The notes under the pieces were generated by a model. The model was not told the origin of the DNA, made no database searches, and saw only the letters and a list, made by a program, of their open reading frames with translations. A DNA stretch of 64,000 nucleotides, taken from the NCBI GenBank assembly GCA_015179045.1, contig WHUZ01000017.1, positions 682,001-746,000 on the forward strand, read 5' to 3'. Each line of letters opens with the position of its first letter. Positions within the stretch are counted from its first letter, which is position 1. The DNA comes from Kalaharituber pfeilii (lineage: Eukaryota > Ascomycota > Pezizomycetes > Pezizales > Pezizaceae). Position numbers and translations under genes: made by a program. Below are positions 1 to 10,524 of the stretch, piece after piece.

Positions 1-33
1 AGTACCACATGCTCTAGTTGGACTAACAGCGGC

Positions 34-695
34 TTACACATCCGAGTTGTCAGGGTTGCAGTGGAAGTACAAGACCTTATTATCCATAGCACTGTCACAG
101 TTTCCACCTGGATAGAAGAAAGATTGAGCCTTGCCATAACTGGTTGTGGGGAGAATTAGGGTCAGCTAATCAACATAGGAAATATGACACACTATGCTTC
201 CTCTCGGGATACTTACAAGAACCAAAAAAAACATATCACACCCTGATCAGGACCAACTGAGCTGATTCGAGACTGCCAATACGGATCTGGATTTATGCGT
301 GTGCATCCAGGATATGCACCCCAATAGCATTGTCCAGCAAAATTTGGATCTATGCGTACAGAAGACGACAAAAGCGTCAGTGCTCTGCCACTTATTCATA
401 AAAAGGAAGAAGGATCTGTTTCAATCAACTTACGTTCACACAGGTAAACTCCCATCTCTCCGCAAGCTTGTCGTTTTTCCAGTTTCACCTTTCCGGATGA
501 TTTTGCTTCATCAACCATCTTTTGGAGCTCCTCATATGAAGCTGGTCCGAGGACGACGATGTCCTCTGCAGGCACGCCTTCTGCTTGGAACGGATTTGGT
601 GTAGCAGGTGTAGACTCTGCGGGAGCAGGGGCAGCTAATGCTGCTTGGAAGCCTGCGACGGCAACGGCAACGAGTGAGAAGTTGATAAGGCGCAT
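34..695 (-). CDS. Small secreted Cys-containing protein, three exons
   Basis: Spliced model: exon 1 695-434, exon 2 349-217, exon 3 139-34, giving 166 residues. Both introns (84 and 77 nt) start GTAAGT, contain CTGAC branch sites and end CATAG or CCAG, and the frame is kept. The N-terminus is a signal peptide (about residues 1-22, ending ALAAPAP), followed by a Pro/Ala-rich linker and a dibasic Kex2-type site (LEKR, near residue 75). The mature part has Cys residues and a GVYLCEHPNFAGQC segment, then ISSVGPD. This resembles the common fungal small secreted family with GVYLCT..NW.G.C and SSFGPD motifs, a beta/gamma-crystallin-like pattern. Function is unknown; an extracellular or effector-like role is inference. 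A 54-bp family A retroposed tail sits about 60 bp upstream of the start codon. Confidence 0.75.
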
Positions 696-755
696 TATGA
701 TAGAGGCGGAGGCGTTCGACAGGGACTTTTGCAGGACTGAGCAAGATATTGAAGG

Positions 756-809
756 TTTTTTTTTTTTATTTCACGTGACCCCGCTTGTAGCTGTTCGCCA
801 TGGCAGGGC
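756..809 (-). mobile_element. Micro-retroposon, family A tail unit
   Basis: A T run is followed by the family A 3' tail in reverse (CACGTGACCCCGC...GCCATGGCAGGG). It is flanked by a 12-bp direct repeat AGATATTGAAGG at 744-755 and 810-821, a target-site duplication. Only about 42 nt of unique sequence are present. It lies in the 5' flank of the secreted-protein gene. Confidence 0.85.
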
Positions 810-821
810 AGATATTGAAGG

Positions 822-1797
822 GTAAAGATCCGTATGATGTATTCCAGTGGGCTGTGGACGGTTTAAATGTTGACTCTAGATGCGGCGATCCAGGCTTAAT
901 TTATACTTTTTCACATTGATTGACTGAATACCGGTCTTCATGCGTGGGTCATCTGATGTTCATCGAAGCCAGTCAGTCCCATGCTCTATTCTGGTTAGCA
1001 TCGGTCAGTTCGCTATGGTGCCGTGTTCTCGTACCTGCTCTGAGGTCTCGGAGAAAAAACATAAGTTTTTCTGTAAGGTGACGTAAACTTTCAGGTTGTT
1101 GGATGCAATGCCGAGAATAAGAGCTTGGACGGTCGGTAAAGTTTTACATGATGACACTGTACTTGCACTCGACGTTCGAGCTTATTGCTGCCTTCTCTCT
1201 CTTCGCAGGCCTAACTCCGCGTACTTTCTCCGATTGCTCCAGAATGAGTAAGCTGTACATATCACCGAATTTCCACAAGGTATCGTTGGTAAGTAACCGA
1301 ATCGGGTAAGCGCAACCGGCTCAAAGGCATTCAGGTAAACCTTATATAGGTTATTCCTGTTCGGAATAACATACACTATATTGACATCGGTTTTTGCAAT
1401 TGATATACTTGTAACCTGAGTATATGCCAAGAAACCATGACTCGACTTACCGATCAGCGCCCGAAACTCACCGGGCACGCAGGGGGATTATTACACGGCT
1501 CCGGCCCGATTCACTCAGGCAAGGATATTCCCGAACGATCCACATCATTGGATAGAAGTATTTGCAATGCCCAATATGGCAATAATAGCAACGCAACACC
1601 CGCACAAATTTTGTGAGGTATTGCGCACCCCCACAAAAATGCGAAAATGCTATGAGAAAGAAGGAAAAATGAATATACTGCTTAAAACAAGACAGCTTGA
1701 TAGTTGGAGTACCAAACAAGTCTTAATGACAGTATGAACGCTTGTAGGCGTGATAAGGACTAATCAATTGCAACTCCTAACAGTGAATGAAAGCATA
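822..1797. other. No supported gene
   Basis: Open stretches on the minus strand at 1182-1478 and 1468-1719 have no recognisable domain and no splice-consistent continuation. I see no repeat structure here. Confidence 0.4.
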
Positions 1798-2081
1798 CCT
1801 GAAGTGCCGTTCTAATGGTCTCAAGTGAGCCTGGCGCGATCTCCAAATGGGGATAATGGGTGTGAAGGTTAGCCTTCACCTTGATTCCAGCATGTTCAAT
1901 AGAGTTGAGCTCCTGGGAGTAAGGTGCCCAGGCAGGAAGGAGTTGAATGCATTTCCTGAAGCATTATCCTTCATGAAAGAAATATTTTCATAACTAAGAG
2001 AAGTATTTTTCGTCAAAGTTTGCAAGACATCAAGGGAGTTCTTTTTCCAGCGTCCGGGTGTAAACGAAGCGATCTACTTTT

Positions 2082-2782
2082 TGTTACGGCTAAGGTAAGA
2101 CTTACCCGCGTAGGGGAACACTTACCCTGAACTGTTCGTAAGACCAATGCTGCTAGAGCGGCCTGATCACCCGTGAGGCTTGGCAGAAAGTTCTTTGTCG
2201 TTCGAATAGGGAAGTGCCAAGGAAGTGTGTGTCATTGTTTATGGTCTTTGACTTGTTAAGCACTCGGTGTATGCGCACATGCATCAGTAACTACTTTTGC
2301 ATGTTTCGTTGTTACGATTATTGGCATTGTTGAAGAATTGTTGTTCCTTTATTTGCTTGCCTAGTCATGTATGATGCGCTCAGTCTATTTAAGCACAGGC
2401 GATAGTACAGTTGAAGAATCAAGACACAAGCGGTGTTCTAAGTTCTCTATTACTCTGAAACCTATCGTTTCCTCATTACGCCCGTGAACCGCTCCGCTCC
2501 GCTGCGCGCTCCACGCAAAACAGCTGCCCTTCCGACCCGCCGTATATACGCCTCCGTAGCCACTTCGGCCCGCAGCATATACGCCTCTGTAGCCTGTTCG
2601 GCCCGCAGCATATACGCCTCCGTAGCCATTCCGGCCCGCAGTATACACACCTCCATAGCGACTCCGGCCCGCCGTATATACACCTCCGTAACGACTCCGG
2701 CCTGCCGAATACGCACCTCCTTAGCCGTAACATCCAGTGCCTTCCAGCGCCCACCGGAGCCTAGCCTCTCACGCCCGTAACA
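2082..2782. mobile_element. Solo LTR with internal minisatellite
   Basis: It starts TGTTACGG and ends CCGTAACA (short terminal inverted repeat, TG...CA) and is flanked on both sides by CTTTT (2077-2081 and 2783-2787), a 5-bp target duplication. Its first about 330 bp match the element at 63579-63935 almost base for base. The extra length comes from the 31-bp repeat array just before the 3' end. No internal retroelement sequence remains. It interrupts the Tc1 relic. Confidence 0.85.
2530..2729. repeat. 31-bp minisatellite inside the LTR
   Basis: About six to seven tandem units of the type CGTATATACGCCTCCGTAGCC plus ACTCCGGCCCGC, period 31 bp. Because 31 is not a multiple of three, several frames stay open on both strands, giving spurious repeat-rich ORFs (GYGGVYAAGR-like). 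The array is absent from the otherwise matching LTR at 63579. Confidence 0.85.
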
Positions 2783-3522
2783 CTTTTCGAGTCTCTGGAT
2801 TTCTCTCCACAGGCCATAACCCACTTTTCTCATCAATAAAGCATTCTCACATCATTTCCTTGATTTCTGCACTTGTTTCAGTTGGCTCTACACATTCTGG
2901 TAGCCCCTTTTCCTCTGAAGTTCCGAAGATCCATTTCATAATTGGGTCCGCACTACACCCCACTCAACGTTCATCACTTCAAATAACTTTATTGAGCCAA
3001 TCCCTATCGATCCAGTGCCTACACCTCTTATCCCACTCATAACGTTTTTGTGCAGTATCTGCAGTACTGATTATAGGGTCGGGTTTCTTGTGATATTTTC
3101 GGATGTATGCTACCTTTAATCTCCAGTAAGTTTTACGCCTATTAACCCCTGGTACAATGTCACGACGGAGAGTTGCATAAGTGAACGAGTGGTCCTATCA
3201 GCTAGCTCTACGCAATCTTTGATCAATCCGTACAGTAATCTTCCTAGGTCGGCCTGATGTTGGTAGAGATACTACTTGTTCGGTTCGCTTCCACTGCTTT
3301 GATAGTATATGTGACAATGGAGATTTATACTCATTGCTGATAACACGGAAGAGTGGACAAGCTCGGCGCATTGCAATATCTGGGTTGGACATTTACTGGG
3401 AGTTCCTTTCCGGGAGCCATGGTGTCGATTTGCTTGAATAATTACGTGGCATGGTAGTTGATATCTGGAGTTACCAAGAACGGTTTCGCAAATACTTTTG
3501 TGCGATGATATGCTCTTGTCAT

Positions 3523-3944
3523 TTTTTTTTTTTTTTTTTTTTTTTTTTCACATAACCCCGCTTGCAGCTGTTCGCCATGGCAGGGTCCCTGGACCGAGGT
3601 CCTTATGGCCCGGAGACAGGCACCTAAAAACAAACAACAACTCACTATATACACCGACATTCAAAAGGGAATAGAGGAAATAAAACCCATGAGACAACCC
3701 GCTATGCCGTCAAGTCCATTTCCTCCACCTCCCTCCCCTTCCCCTTTCTGTCCACCTTTGAATTTCTATCCCAGTCATACAGGCACGAATCGTACCACTT
3801 GCCTGACAACCTTACCTTCGCTGGTGTTTGGCTATCCGATTCCACCTCCCCCTCCAGGTAGATGACAACCGAGCTAGCCTTCTTTCCCTCCCTCCTCTCT
3901 TTCTTCACCAACCATCTTGCCGCAACAATCTTTCCCATCCATGG
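3523..3944 (-). mobile_element. 5'-truncated LINE family A copy
   Basis: A poly(T) run is followed by the family A tail, then about 360 bp of further LINE 3' sequence (GGCCCGGAGACAGGCACC shared with copies at 32.6, 54.1 and 56.4 kb). It is flanked by ATGCTCTTGTCAT at 3510-3522 and 3945-3957. Confidence 0.85.
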
Positions 3945-4412
3945 ATGCTCTTGTCATAGCCCGCGGGGCGGCACTGATACATGAAAAAAATAAAGATACA
4001 TATGTGCGGTCAGGCCGAGCTAATGCTCTACCAAACAATCACCGTGACGCATGTTCAATCACTTGGTAAAGCTAAGTCCAGCGATTCGCCAGCTCTCTGT
4101 TTGTCGATTGCCCACTTTGGCATTGCGGACTAGCACCAGTGTCCCATATCAAGGGTGTCAGTTCCTTCCATCCATTCCCTTCATCAATCTCGGACTGTAT
4201 AAGCAACATTTTCATCCTAGCCTGTGTATTTCGAAGCTACGTTACGGTCTCATCTTTAAGCAGCTATCTTAATCATCTGCCGAAAAAACCTTTTTGACCT
4301 GTTGCATGTTCTGCTAGATGTACGTAAAAACGCACGATAGCAAAGCTTCTCGTTATTGTCGTAAGGGTATAGGTAGATTTTCGGAAAATGCAGGGTTTCC
4401 CTCGGTTTTTTG

Positions 4413-5290
4413 TTACACCAAATAACCCCGCTTGCAGCACGATGCTATTGTAGGGTCTCCGGTAATGCCCTCAGAGATTGGAGATAGGTAGAAGTAAAAT
4501 ACAATCCTATAGTGACTACATGACCGATTCTTTCCCTCCCTTTCTTGTGATCTCCTATAATACCGGATATGATTGAAAAATGTAACTCATCCCATACCCC
4601 CATTTTCCTTCGTCTTCCAATTTTATCCACCTTCTCCCGGAGGCCCTCCGATATTCCTCCCTGCGCTTCGCACTCAAAAACTAGATGGCTCCCGGTTTGT
4701 ATCTCTCCCCTCCCACACTGTCGGAATCTATCTTTCCTATCTCCTTCAGCCCGCCTTGTCATTCTGCCTCTTTCTAACTCCCCAATTTCCTTCACAGCCA
4801 TTTCCATCTTCTCGCACTCCCATCCTCAGCTCTCTCTTGACTCACTGCTTTAAGTCCATCCTCCTTCACCGTTGCCTATTGTAGTCCCCCATATGCCCAT
4901 TCTCTCCCTCCTTCTCAATTCCACTAATGTCCGTTTTCCATCGGATGCGCCGTATTGATGGATTCTTGACCTTTCATGTTGCTGTTCTTGTTTGTGCCAC
5001 ATCCAAGATCGTTTCCATATCTTTACCTCGACTATGAAGTTGTCACTTCTATCTGGCTCCAGTACCCTCTCCGGTTGCTCTTTTGGGACGACTGGTATTG
5101 GAGTCTCTCCATCTCCTTCTTCCACTCTTTCTGTCCCTTCCACTCTATCTCACATCTCCATATTGGTATAATCCTAATCATTCCCGTAGACATGCTCCTC
5201 CGGCTTCTTAGGCTCATACCCCCATTGCTGTTCCCCAATCCGGTCGCCATTTTCCTCACCCTTGTATTCTACTTCAACAATGTTCACTGA
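4413..5290 (-). pseudogene. Degraded LINE family A 3' region
   Basis: The 3' tail at 4420-4450 is diverged (AATAACCCCGCTTGCAGC, no poly(T)). On the minus strand an open stretch at 4807-4445 carries RQCGRGEIQTGSHLVFEC, a C-x2-C...H...C pattern like the zinc motif after RNase H in Tad/I-type LINEs. The segment at 5143-4850 is arginine/glutamate-rich and fits the upstream linker. Stops and frame changes show it is old. Confidence 0.6.
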
Positions 5291-5466
5291 AGGTTAAGTT
5301 CTCATCGAAACTAACTCTAACCGTTTCAGTTTTTCACCCTTTTCTAATAGCTTTTCCCTTTCCGACATAACTCTATTATCAACCGTGACTTTTATTTTCT
5401 GGAATCAAAATCAAATTCTATATCTCCTACTTTCGGAAAAAAACAAAAGCCGAACGACGATTATTT

Positions 5467-5739
5467 TTATGCCAGGTAATATTGAAAGAAAATGTCTGGA
5501 TTATTGAGATAACATTCTAAACTCGCGCACTCTGTTCTGTGCCTCTTATTGAGGCTCAGTATTAGCATCGGTGTTTGAGCCGTTTCATTGAGCCCCGACC
5601 TGCAGTCAATGCTAAGTAGGCGTTGGAAATTGACGAAATCTTGGTCGATGAATGCATATCCGGTAGCGCAGCAATCACCGCAATGACCAAGGTAATCGAC
5701 ATCGATTATTATGGTTTTGAGGACAGTGAAAGATCCCAA
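5467..5739 (-). pseudogene. Possible LTR-retrotransposon protease fragment
   Basis: A 90-codon minus-strand frame contains CGDCCATGYAFIDQDFV, reminiscent of the D-[CST]-G-A-[TS] active site with following FID..F seen in fungal gypsy-type gag-pol proteases; here the Gly is replaced by Cys. No gag or RT sequence is visible next to it. It may also be a chance frame. Confidence 0.35.
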
Positions 5740-5862
5740 TTGTTATTGGATTCTCCGAGAGGAAAAGGCTTCATAGTGAACATGGTTGACATTCATAGAG
5801 TGAGTATGATGTCACGGTTAGTTGTAGCAATAAAATCGTCCGTCAGTGAGGGGAGTCAATAA

Positions 5863-6958
5863 TCGAAATGAGATTTGGAGCATGGGCTGTCTTCATTGAA
5901 ATTCCTTTTACCGTCCTTAATGCTGGTTGTTGAATTGCATAGTTACCTGCTTGAATAAACGGAGTAAGGTGATAAAGGGTAATAAATACTATGGGGAAAA
6001 TAGTGGTGCTTGTGTCTATGATAACCTATGGAGTCGCAAATTTGTGGGGCAGTTCTCCACAATACGAATTAATTATCTACCAGGCTTGGGGAAATGTATG
6101 ACTTGATTAAATAGTTGTGGGCATTTGCTTAAGGATATGTTTATTTCTCCAAAGTAAGCGGGCTTTTTCAAAATTCTCGGAGTTTAATGTATACAGAGCT
6201 ACCGTTGTCACAGCAACATTGAAGTACACGTACTGCGAAAATTAGGGTGATGTTGCAATTAACTAGTGCGACCAAACCACCTACAAGCATACTAGTATCA
6301 TAAGCGCAGTTCACAGTTTTGGACTTTGCTAGATTCCTCGAGCAGGATTACATAATTCAGGTCAGTACTTACCTAAGTTCTATTTATCCTGCTCTGATCA
6401 ATCGTCTTATGTGACGAATTTGAACTGACATTTGCCCGAAGTATTCTACGAATATTCGCCATCACTCTACATGACTCGGTTTCCTTAAGAATTGCAGGTC
6501 TCCGGGCGAATACTTGTTTTTTATGGTGATTTCTGGTGTAGATTTTCGACCAAAAAGTATTTGCGATTTTTCATGTTCGACAGTACCCGATCACATACTT
6601 GTGGTTTGAAAACTACTTGTCAGTTTGTCTAAAGATTAAAAATCCAGCTAAATGGTATAATATATTAGGCTAATGATTACAGCTTGATCATGTTCTACGT
6701 TGTGTAACATGCAACAACCAGTAAAATATCAGTGTATGATTGGCATCACATAAAGTGGGTATGTCTTTCAGTACGGAGTACCCCTATCTTATTTTGGCAA
6801 ATGTCTGCAAGTGATGTCCAAGAATTGCCTCGTGGCTTCGCTGATCTAGGGGGGTATGCAGGTTAACTTTGTGTAACCGTCAGGCGGCGTAGATGTTTAT
6901 TTTTCAGTTTACTTCTCTTCAGCCTTTCACCTGAGCTACATTTACACCTATACATAAA
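5863..6958. other. AT-rich intergenic stretch
   Basis: No gene, tandem repeat or mobile-element end recognised. The last about 60 bp before 6959 are pyrimidine-rich and could hold the promoter of the CFEM-like gene. Confidence 0.4.
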
Positions 6959-7345
6959 ATGGATCCTTACTTGGGCACATGGCACTGGTTAAGCCTAAGC
7001 CTCCAACTAATTCTCATCCTGATAGGGGTGTCTTGTGGACAAGAAAACAATGACGACCTCATCAACTTCGGAGATCTCGATGTGGATTGGGATGCTTATC
7101 CCAAATGCCTAGCAGATTGTTTCCTCCGGTGTTCTCGGACGTTCTTTTGCCAGGATATCACCGCTGGCTGTGCGACAAACAAGTGCCTATGCAGCCCGGC
7201 AAAATGGAAGGAAGCGCAAGGCAGAGCACGAAGTTGTGCAGTCCTTGAATGCCCTTGCATCTCCGGTGACCCTGATACTGCAGAAGAATTGTTTATACAG
7301 TATTGTCAGATGAAGGGTTATGAACTTGTAAGTACCTCCCACTGA
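6959..7345 (+). CDS. CFEM-like secreted Cys-rich protein
   Basis: 128 codons from ATG to TGA. A hydrophobic N-terminal stretch (about residues 10-26) is a likely signal peptide. Ten of its cysteines are spaced as in CFEM domains: residues 50, 54, 58, 64, 71, 76, 78, 93, 98 and 116, plus 100, with the diagnostic GC....CLC core at 70-78. CFEM proteins of ascomycetes act at the cell surface in haem/iron uptake or as effectors. The residue three before the CLC motif, usually the haem-ligating Asp, appears to be Thr here. A GTAAGT at 7328 could be a splice donor with an acceptor near 7411 (CTACAG), which would lengthen the C-terminus by about 40 residues; I cannot decide between the two ends. Confidence 0.7.
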   Translation: MDPYLGTWHWLSLSLQLILILIGVSCGQENNDDLINFGDLDVDWDAYPKCLADCFLRCSRTFFCQDITAGCATNKCLCSPAKWKEAQGRARSCAVLECPCISGDPDTAEELFIQYCQMKGYELVSTSH

Positions 7346-7850
7346 ATACTACCATAGTAAGTTTTGATCATTATAACGCCTGAATCTGTGCTTATCATGG
7401 TTGCCTACAGTGCCATCTTTATATTCCTAGTAGAAGACTTATATCTATTTTCCTTGTTCTGATACGTAGGTATAGGACTGTTGGTATTGCAAGTTCCAAA
7501 TTCATTATATCAGCTGTCCAGATACTTCTGATATAATAAAATTGGACACTATCCACGAAATTTGGACTGGTCTCATAAACATTCACAGCCAAGCATACGA
7601 AAATATGCTAGTTTATGCCAACTACTGCATAGCGCATAATATGCAGCTATCCCCTGTCCGGATCATACTTATTTTTCGGCTAGTACTAGCCCGTAGGTGT
7701 CTTTGTTGTTAAACTACGGATTACGGGCTAATGAGTTGGCCAAACAAGCGTCCCAAAAACGGCTCTATTTATGTAACAGAGTTCAGGGAGTACTAGTACC
7801 TTCATCTCCCACTAAACATTCATTGATGCGGTATGAGGTTGGGCATAACA
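7346..7850. other. No supported gene
   Basis: May contain a downstream exon of the CFEM-like gene (7412 onward, open to a TAA near 7540). Otherwise AT-rich with no recognisable feature. Confidence 0.35.
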
Positions 7851-8297
7851 GCGGATTCAGATGGTAAAAAAACAGACCCTTCCAACGACTCGGAGGACTG
7901 ACTGCCACGCTGGCAGGACTACTGGGGGACAAAGGCCTCAAAGCCTGGAAGTTCAGAATCAACAAGGCGGAGAGCCCAGAGTGCTGATGGTGCGGGAGAA
8001 GGGGAGGAGACGGCAAGACACATCTGGGAAGAGCGCCGGGTATGGCGACGGAAATGGCCAGGGAGTTAGGCGGCGGTGAAAGTACCCCCAGAAGCGAAGG
8101 AACAGGAGAGAGACCCGCTGGCAGCTATGTTGGAGTGGGCAAGGGGGACTAGGGTTTCATTCCTTTACATTTCGTCGGGCTCCATGGTTCGGGATATTTA
8201 TCTGTTATTTCCTAACTCTCCTATGTACTTAATCTCGCCATAGCCCACGGCGGCCTGCGAGTAATGGGGAAAAAAAAAAAAAAAAAAAAAAAAAAAA
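7850..8297 (+). mobile_element. 5'-truncated LINE family B copy
   Basis: Ends in the family B tail (TCGCCATAGCCCACGG...GCGAGTAATG) and a long poly(A) to 8297. Upstream, across frames, the LINE C-terminus is legible: GRTTGG..L..W....NKAESPEC followed by a W-C-G.G.E.TARHIW-like zinc motif. It resembles the better preserved copies at 10.5 and 59 kb. The 5' end is approximate; no target duplication was found. Confidence 0.65.
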
Positions 8298-8555
8298 GGA
8301 CAGTGTAGTGGTAACCACGGTACCAATGGAAAGAATAAGGCCAAACTCGGCCCAGAGCGGTACTCATCGGTAAGGCCATATGATGATACATGCATAGGAT
8401 CAGTAAGCGAGTTACATTTAAGAAGCGAGATGTGGATGTATAGGCTCAGTTGGAAGATGAAGGTGGTCTATAAATTGTATGTAGATAGGACTGTGGAAGC
8501 AAGCAAGCAAGCAAGCAGCAACAGACATGGATACGCAGGTATAGATCAGACAGAC

Positions 8556-8700
8556 CAGAAATCGCAGACAAGACTACAGGCCACACATGATCCTTTCCTT
8601 GACATTTGACTATTGAGACCGCCCTTGAGACTTTGTTCCGCCAGCTTTAGATACCAGTACCCGTGCGAAACAGTGGATGCTGTTGCGCCGTCATCACAAC
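8556..8700. repeat. Direct repeat, possible remnant of a copia LTR
   Basis: About 130 bp (GACAAGACTACAGGCC...GGATGCTGTTG) recur in the same orientation at 11460-11578 with substitutions. The two copies flank the minus-strand copia relic, as LTRs would. Ends are not sharp. Confidence 0.45.
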
Positions 8701-8740
8701 GGTAAAAAGGATATAAATGGCATAAGAGATAGAAAACCAT

Positions 8741-9349
8741 GGAAACATAAAAATATCAGCCTACATCATGGCTATAGCTCAGGTTGCATATATTCAGCAC
8801 ACCTGACCACTGTGAATGATGTTTCACTGCAGCGCTGCATATTCTTCAACACTCCCACTCAGCCAAGATGGTGGCACAATCATGTCAATGCTTCAGAAAA
8901 TTCATGGACTGATCAGTCAAAATCAGATGAGTTAAAAACGCTTCCAAAATCCGATAAGGAGATAGTTGTAGAACATGTGAAAGCCCATATAATCCAGAAT
9001 CGGAAAAATGGAAATATACAATCCTCATAGCCTCATTAAAACTGTCGATGCCTTTTGCATGCCGCCACAGAAAAACCCAGTGGGTAAAAGCTGTGCGTGA
9101 GAAAGAGTACTACTATCAGAAAAATACCTAAAAATTGGAAAATCAGAAACGAGATTAAGTCAGAAATTCAGAAAAGTACGCGATCAATGACATATATATA
9201 TATATTTAAAAAATAAAAAATAAAAATAAAAATAAAAATAAATTCAGAAACAATCAGTATCATCATGGAATGACCCAAAAAATCAGAAATATAATCAAAA
9301 ACGGATCTATCAGGAAATTGAACAAGCACCCATTGCAGTCATGTGTCTC
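8741..9349. other. No supported gene
   Basis: A 117-codon frame at 8677-9030 has no recognisable domain. The A/T-rich runs at 9195-9240 look like slippage. It probably lies between the copia 3' LTR remnant and its RNase H end. Confidence 0.4.
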
Positions 9350-9502
9350 TCATGCTTTTCTCTCGCCAGGCTTCGTAAGTATATCAGCTATGTTGGATTC
9401 AGTGGGAACGTAGCGGAGTGTAACTGATCTGCGTTCGACAACTTCACAGATGAAATGATGTGTGATGGCAATGTGTTTCGTATGGTCATGGTGCTTCGGG
9501 TT

Positions 9503-9560
9503 CCCTGCCATAGGTAGCCTGCATGCGGGGTTACTTGACCCAAAAAACAAAAAAACAAAA
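9503..9560 (+). mobile_element. Micro-retroposon, family A (subtype 2) tail unit
   Basis: CCTGCCATAGGTAGCC...GCGGGGTTACTTGACC and an A-rich end, flanked by GGTGCTTCGGGTT (9490-9502) and GGTACTTCGGGTT (9561-9573). It splits the copia frame between ENP and HHDHTKH. Confidence 0.85.
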
Positions 9561-9800
9561 GGTACTTCGGGTTTTCAGCTAAATCCATCGCCCCATTATT
9601 GTCAATGTGGATAATTTGAGACTGGGACTCAGAGGACTTATCCTATGCATAAGTTACCTCATTGAATAGCTTGCGAAGTCAGATAGCTTCTTTGCAAGGT
9701 TGCAGCCATATATTCTGCCTCAGTGGATGATAGAGCTACGGTGGGTTGTTTTCGTGATTTCTATGAAATTGTGGCATCATTGAGGGTGAACACATATCCT

Positions 9801-9860
9801 TTTTTTTTTTTTTTTTTTTAATTCACGTGACTCCGCATGCAGCTGTTCGCCAAGGCAGGA
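9801..9860 (-). mobile_element. Micro-retroposon, family A tail unit
   Basis: Poly(T) then TTCACGTGACTCCGC...GCCAAGGCAGG, flanked by AACACATATCCT at 9789-9800 and 9861-9872. Inside the copia relic. Confidence 0.85.
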
Positions 9861-9966
9861 AACACATATCCTGATGTTGAGCACCTGTCATGAAGGTCAC
9901 CAGCCCTGTCAGAATTGCAATATCCACTAAGGTTACCAGCTTAGTCCTGTCTTGGACAAGTCCATG

Positions 9967-10041
9967 CCCTGCTATGGCGAACAGCTGCAAGCGGAGTTAT
10001 GTGATTAAAAAAAAAAAAAAAAATAAATAAAAAAAGAAAAA
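9967..10041 (+). mobile_element. Micro-retroposon, family A tail unit
   Basis: CCCTGCTATGGCGAACAGC...GCGGAGTTATGTGATT plus an A-rich tail with interspersed T and G, flanked by GGACAAGTCCATG (9954-9966) and GGACAAGCCCATG (10042-10054). Inside the copia relic. Confidence 0.85.
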
Positions 10042-10524
10042 GGACAAGCCCATGATTGAGCGTCTGTAGAAGGTATCGAAGAACACGTTCGGCACCAACG
10101 TGCTCTGCTGTGGGATTTGAGTTGAAATGCCTATTACTGATACCCTGTAGGCGAGATCTAGGCAGTTCCTAGTATTGCATACATTAATTTTCCCACCAAA
10201 GACTGATATCTGACAACTTCAGCATAAGGAAGGACCTAGTCTGTCGTTCTTTTCTCTTTCAATCCCAAGGCCTATAAACAGACATGCAGCTCCCTTATCC
10301 TTCATCTTGTATTTCTTTGGCAATTTCAGCTTAATTTCATCTGCATTTGCTATTTTGTTAAGCTCGTGGTGTCTGTTTCAGTCCATATCACGCCTCCTTC
10401 AACCGACAGACTTTTGTACTCCCACTCGCCTCAAATCCTCATGGCTTCGCCATATAAACCTCTTCAGCTAGTTCAGGATGTAGAAAGGTAGTAACAACAT
10501 CTATCTAATCTATGTCCCAATCTT

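Larger units (their letters stand above)
1798..3392 (-). pseudogene. Tc1/mariner transposase relic, split by a solo LTR
   Basis: Read on the minus strand in pieces. An N-terminal helix-turn-helix end with SGRPRKITVR lies near 3240. A central part containing KRYEWDKRCRHW and VI.SDE (first catalytic Asp region) lies near 3000-2950, and WECFIDEKSGLWP near 2830. After the LTR, AWAPYSQELNSIEH (third catalytic region, cf. YSPDLNPIEH) lies near 1925-1885. Frameshifts and stops break the frame. Joining across the LTR at its CTTTT duplication gives continuous ETRKVDRFVYTR, so the LTR landed inside a transposase that was already there. No function is expected. Confidence 0.75.
9350..10260 (-). pseudogene. 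Ty1/copia RNase H relic
   Basis: Minus-strand frames give, in order, FNSNPTAEHVGAERVLRYLL (near 10130-10070), QIIHIDNNGAMDLAENP (near 9620-9570) and TKHIAITHHFICEVVE...YVPTESNIADILTKPG (9460-9355). This is the classic end of a copia polymerase. It is split by three tiny retroposed tails, each with its own target duplication, plus frameshifts. The motif order and orientation put the 3' LTR at lower coordinates. Confidence 0.8.

Noticed and set aside
2385..2836. Overlapping long repeat-rich open frames on both strands (GYGGVYAAGR-like and others).
   Set aside because: They arise from the 31-bp minisatellite, whose period is not a multiple of three, so all frames stay open; they lie inside an LTR.
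8677..9030. 117-codon frame with many His and Asn residues.
   Set aside because: No domain, and it lies between copia remnants; composition fits non-coding AT-rich DNA.
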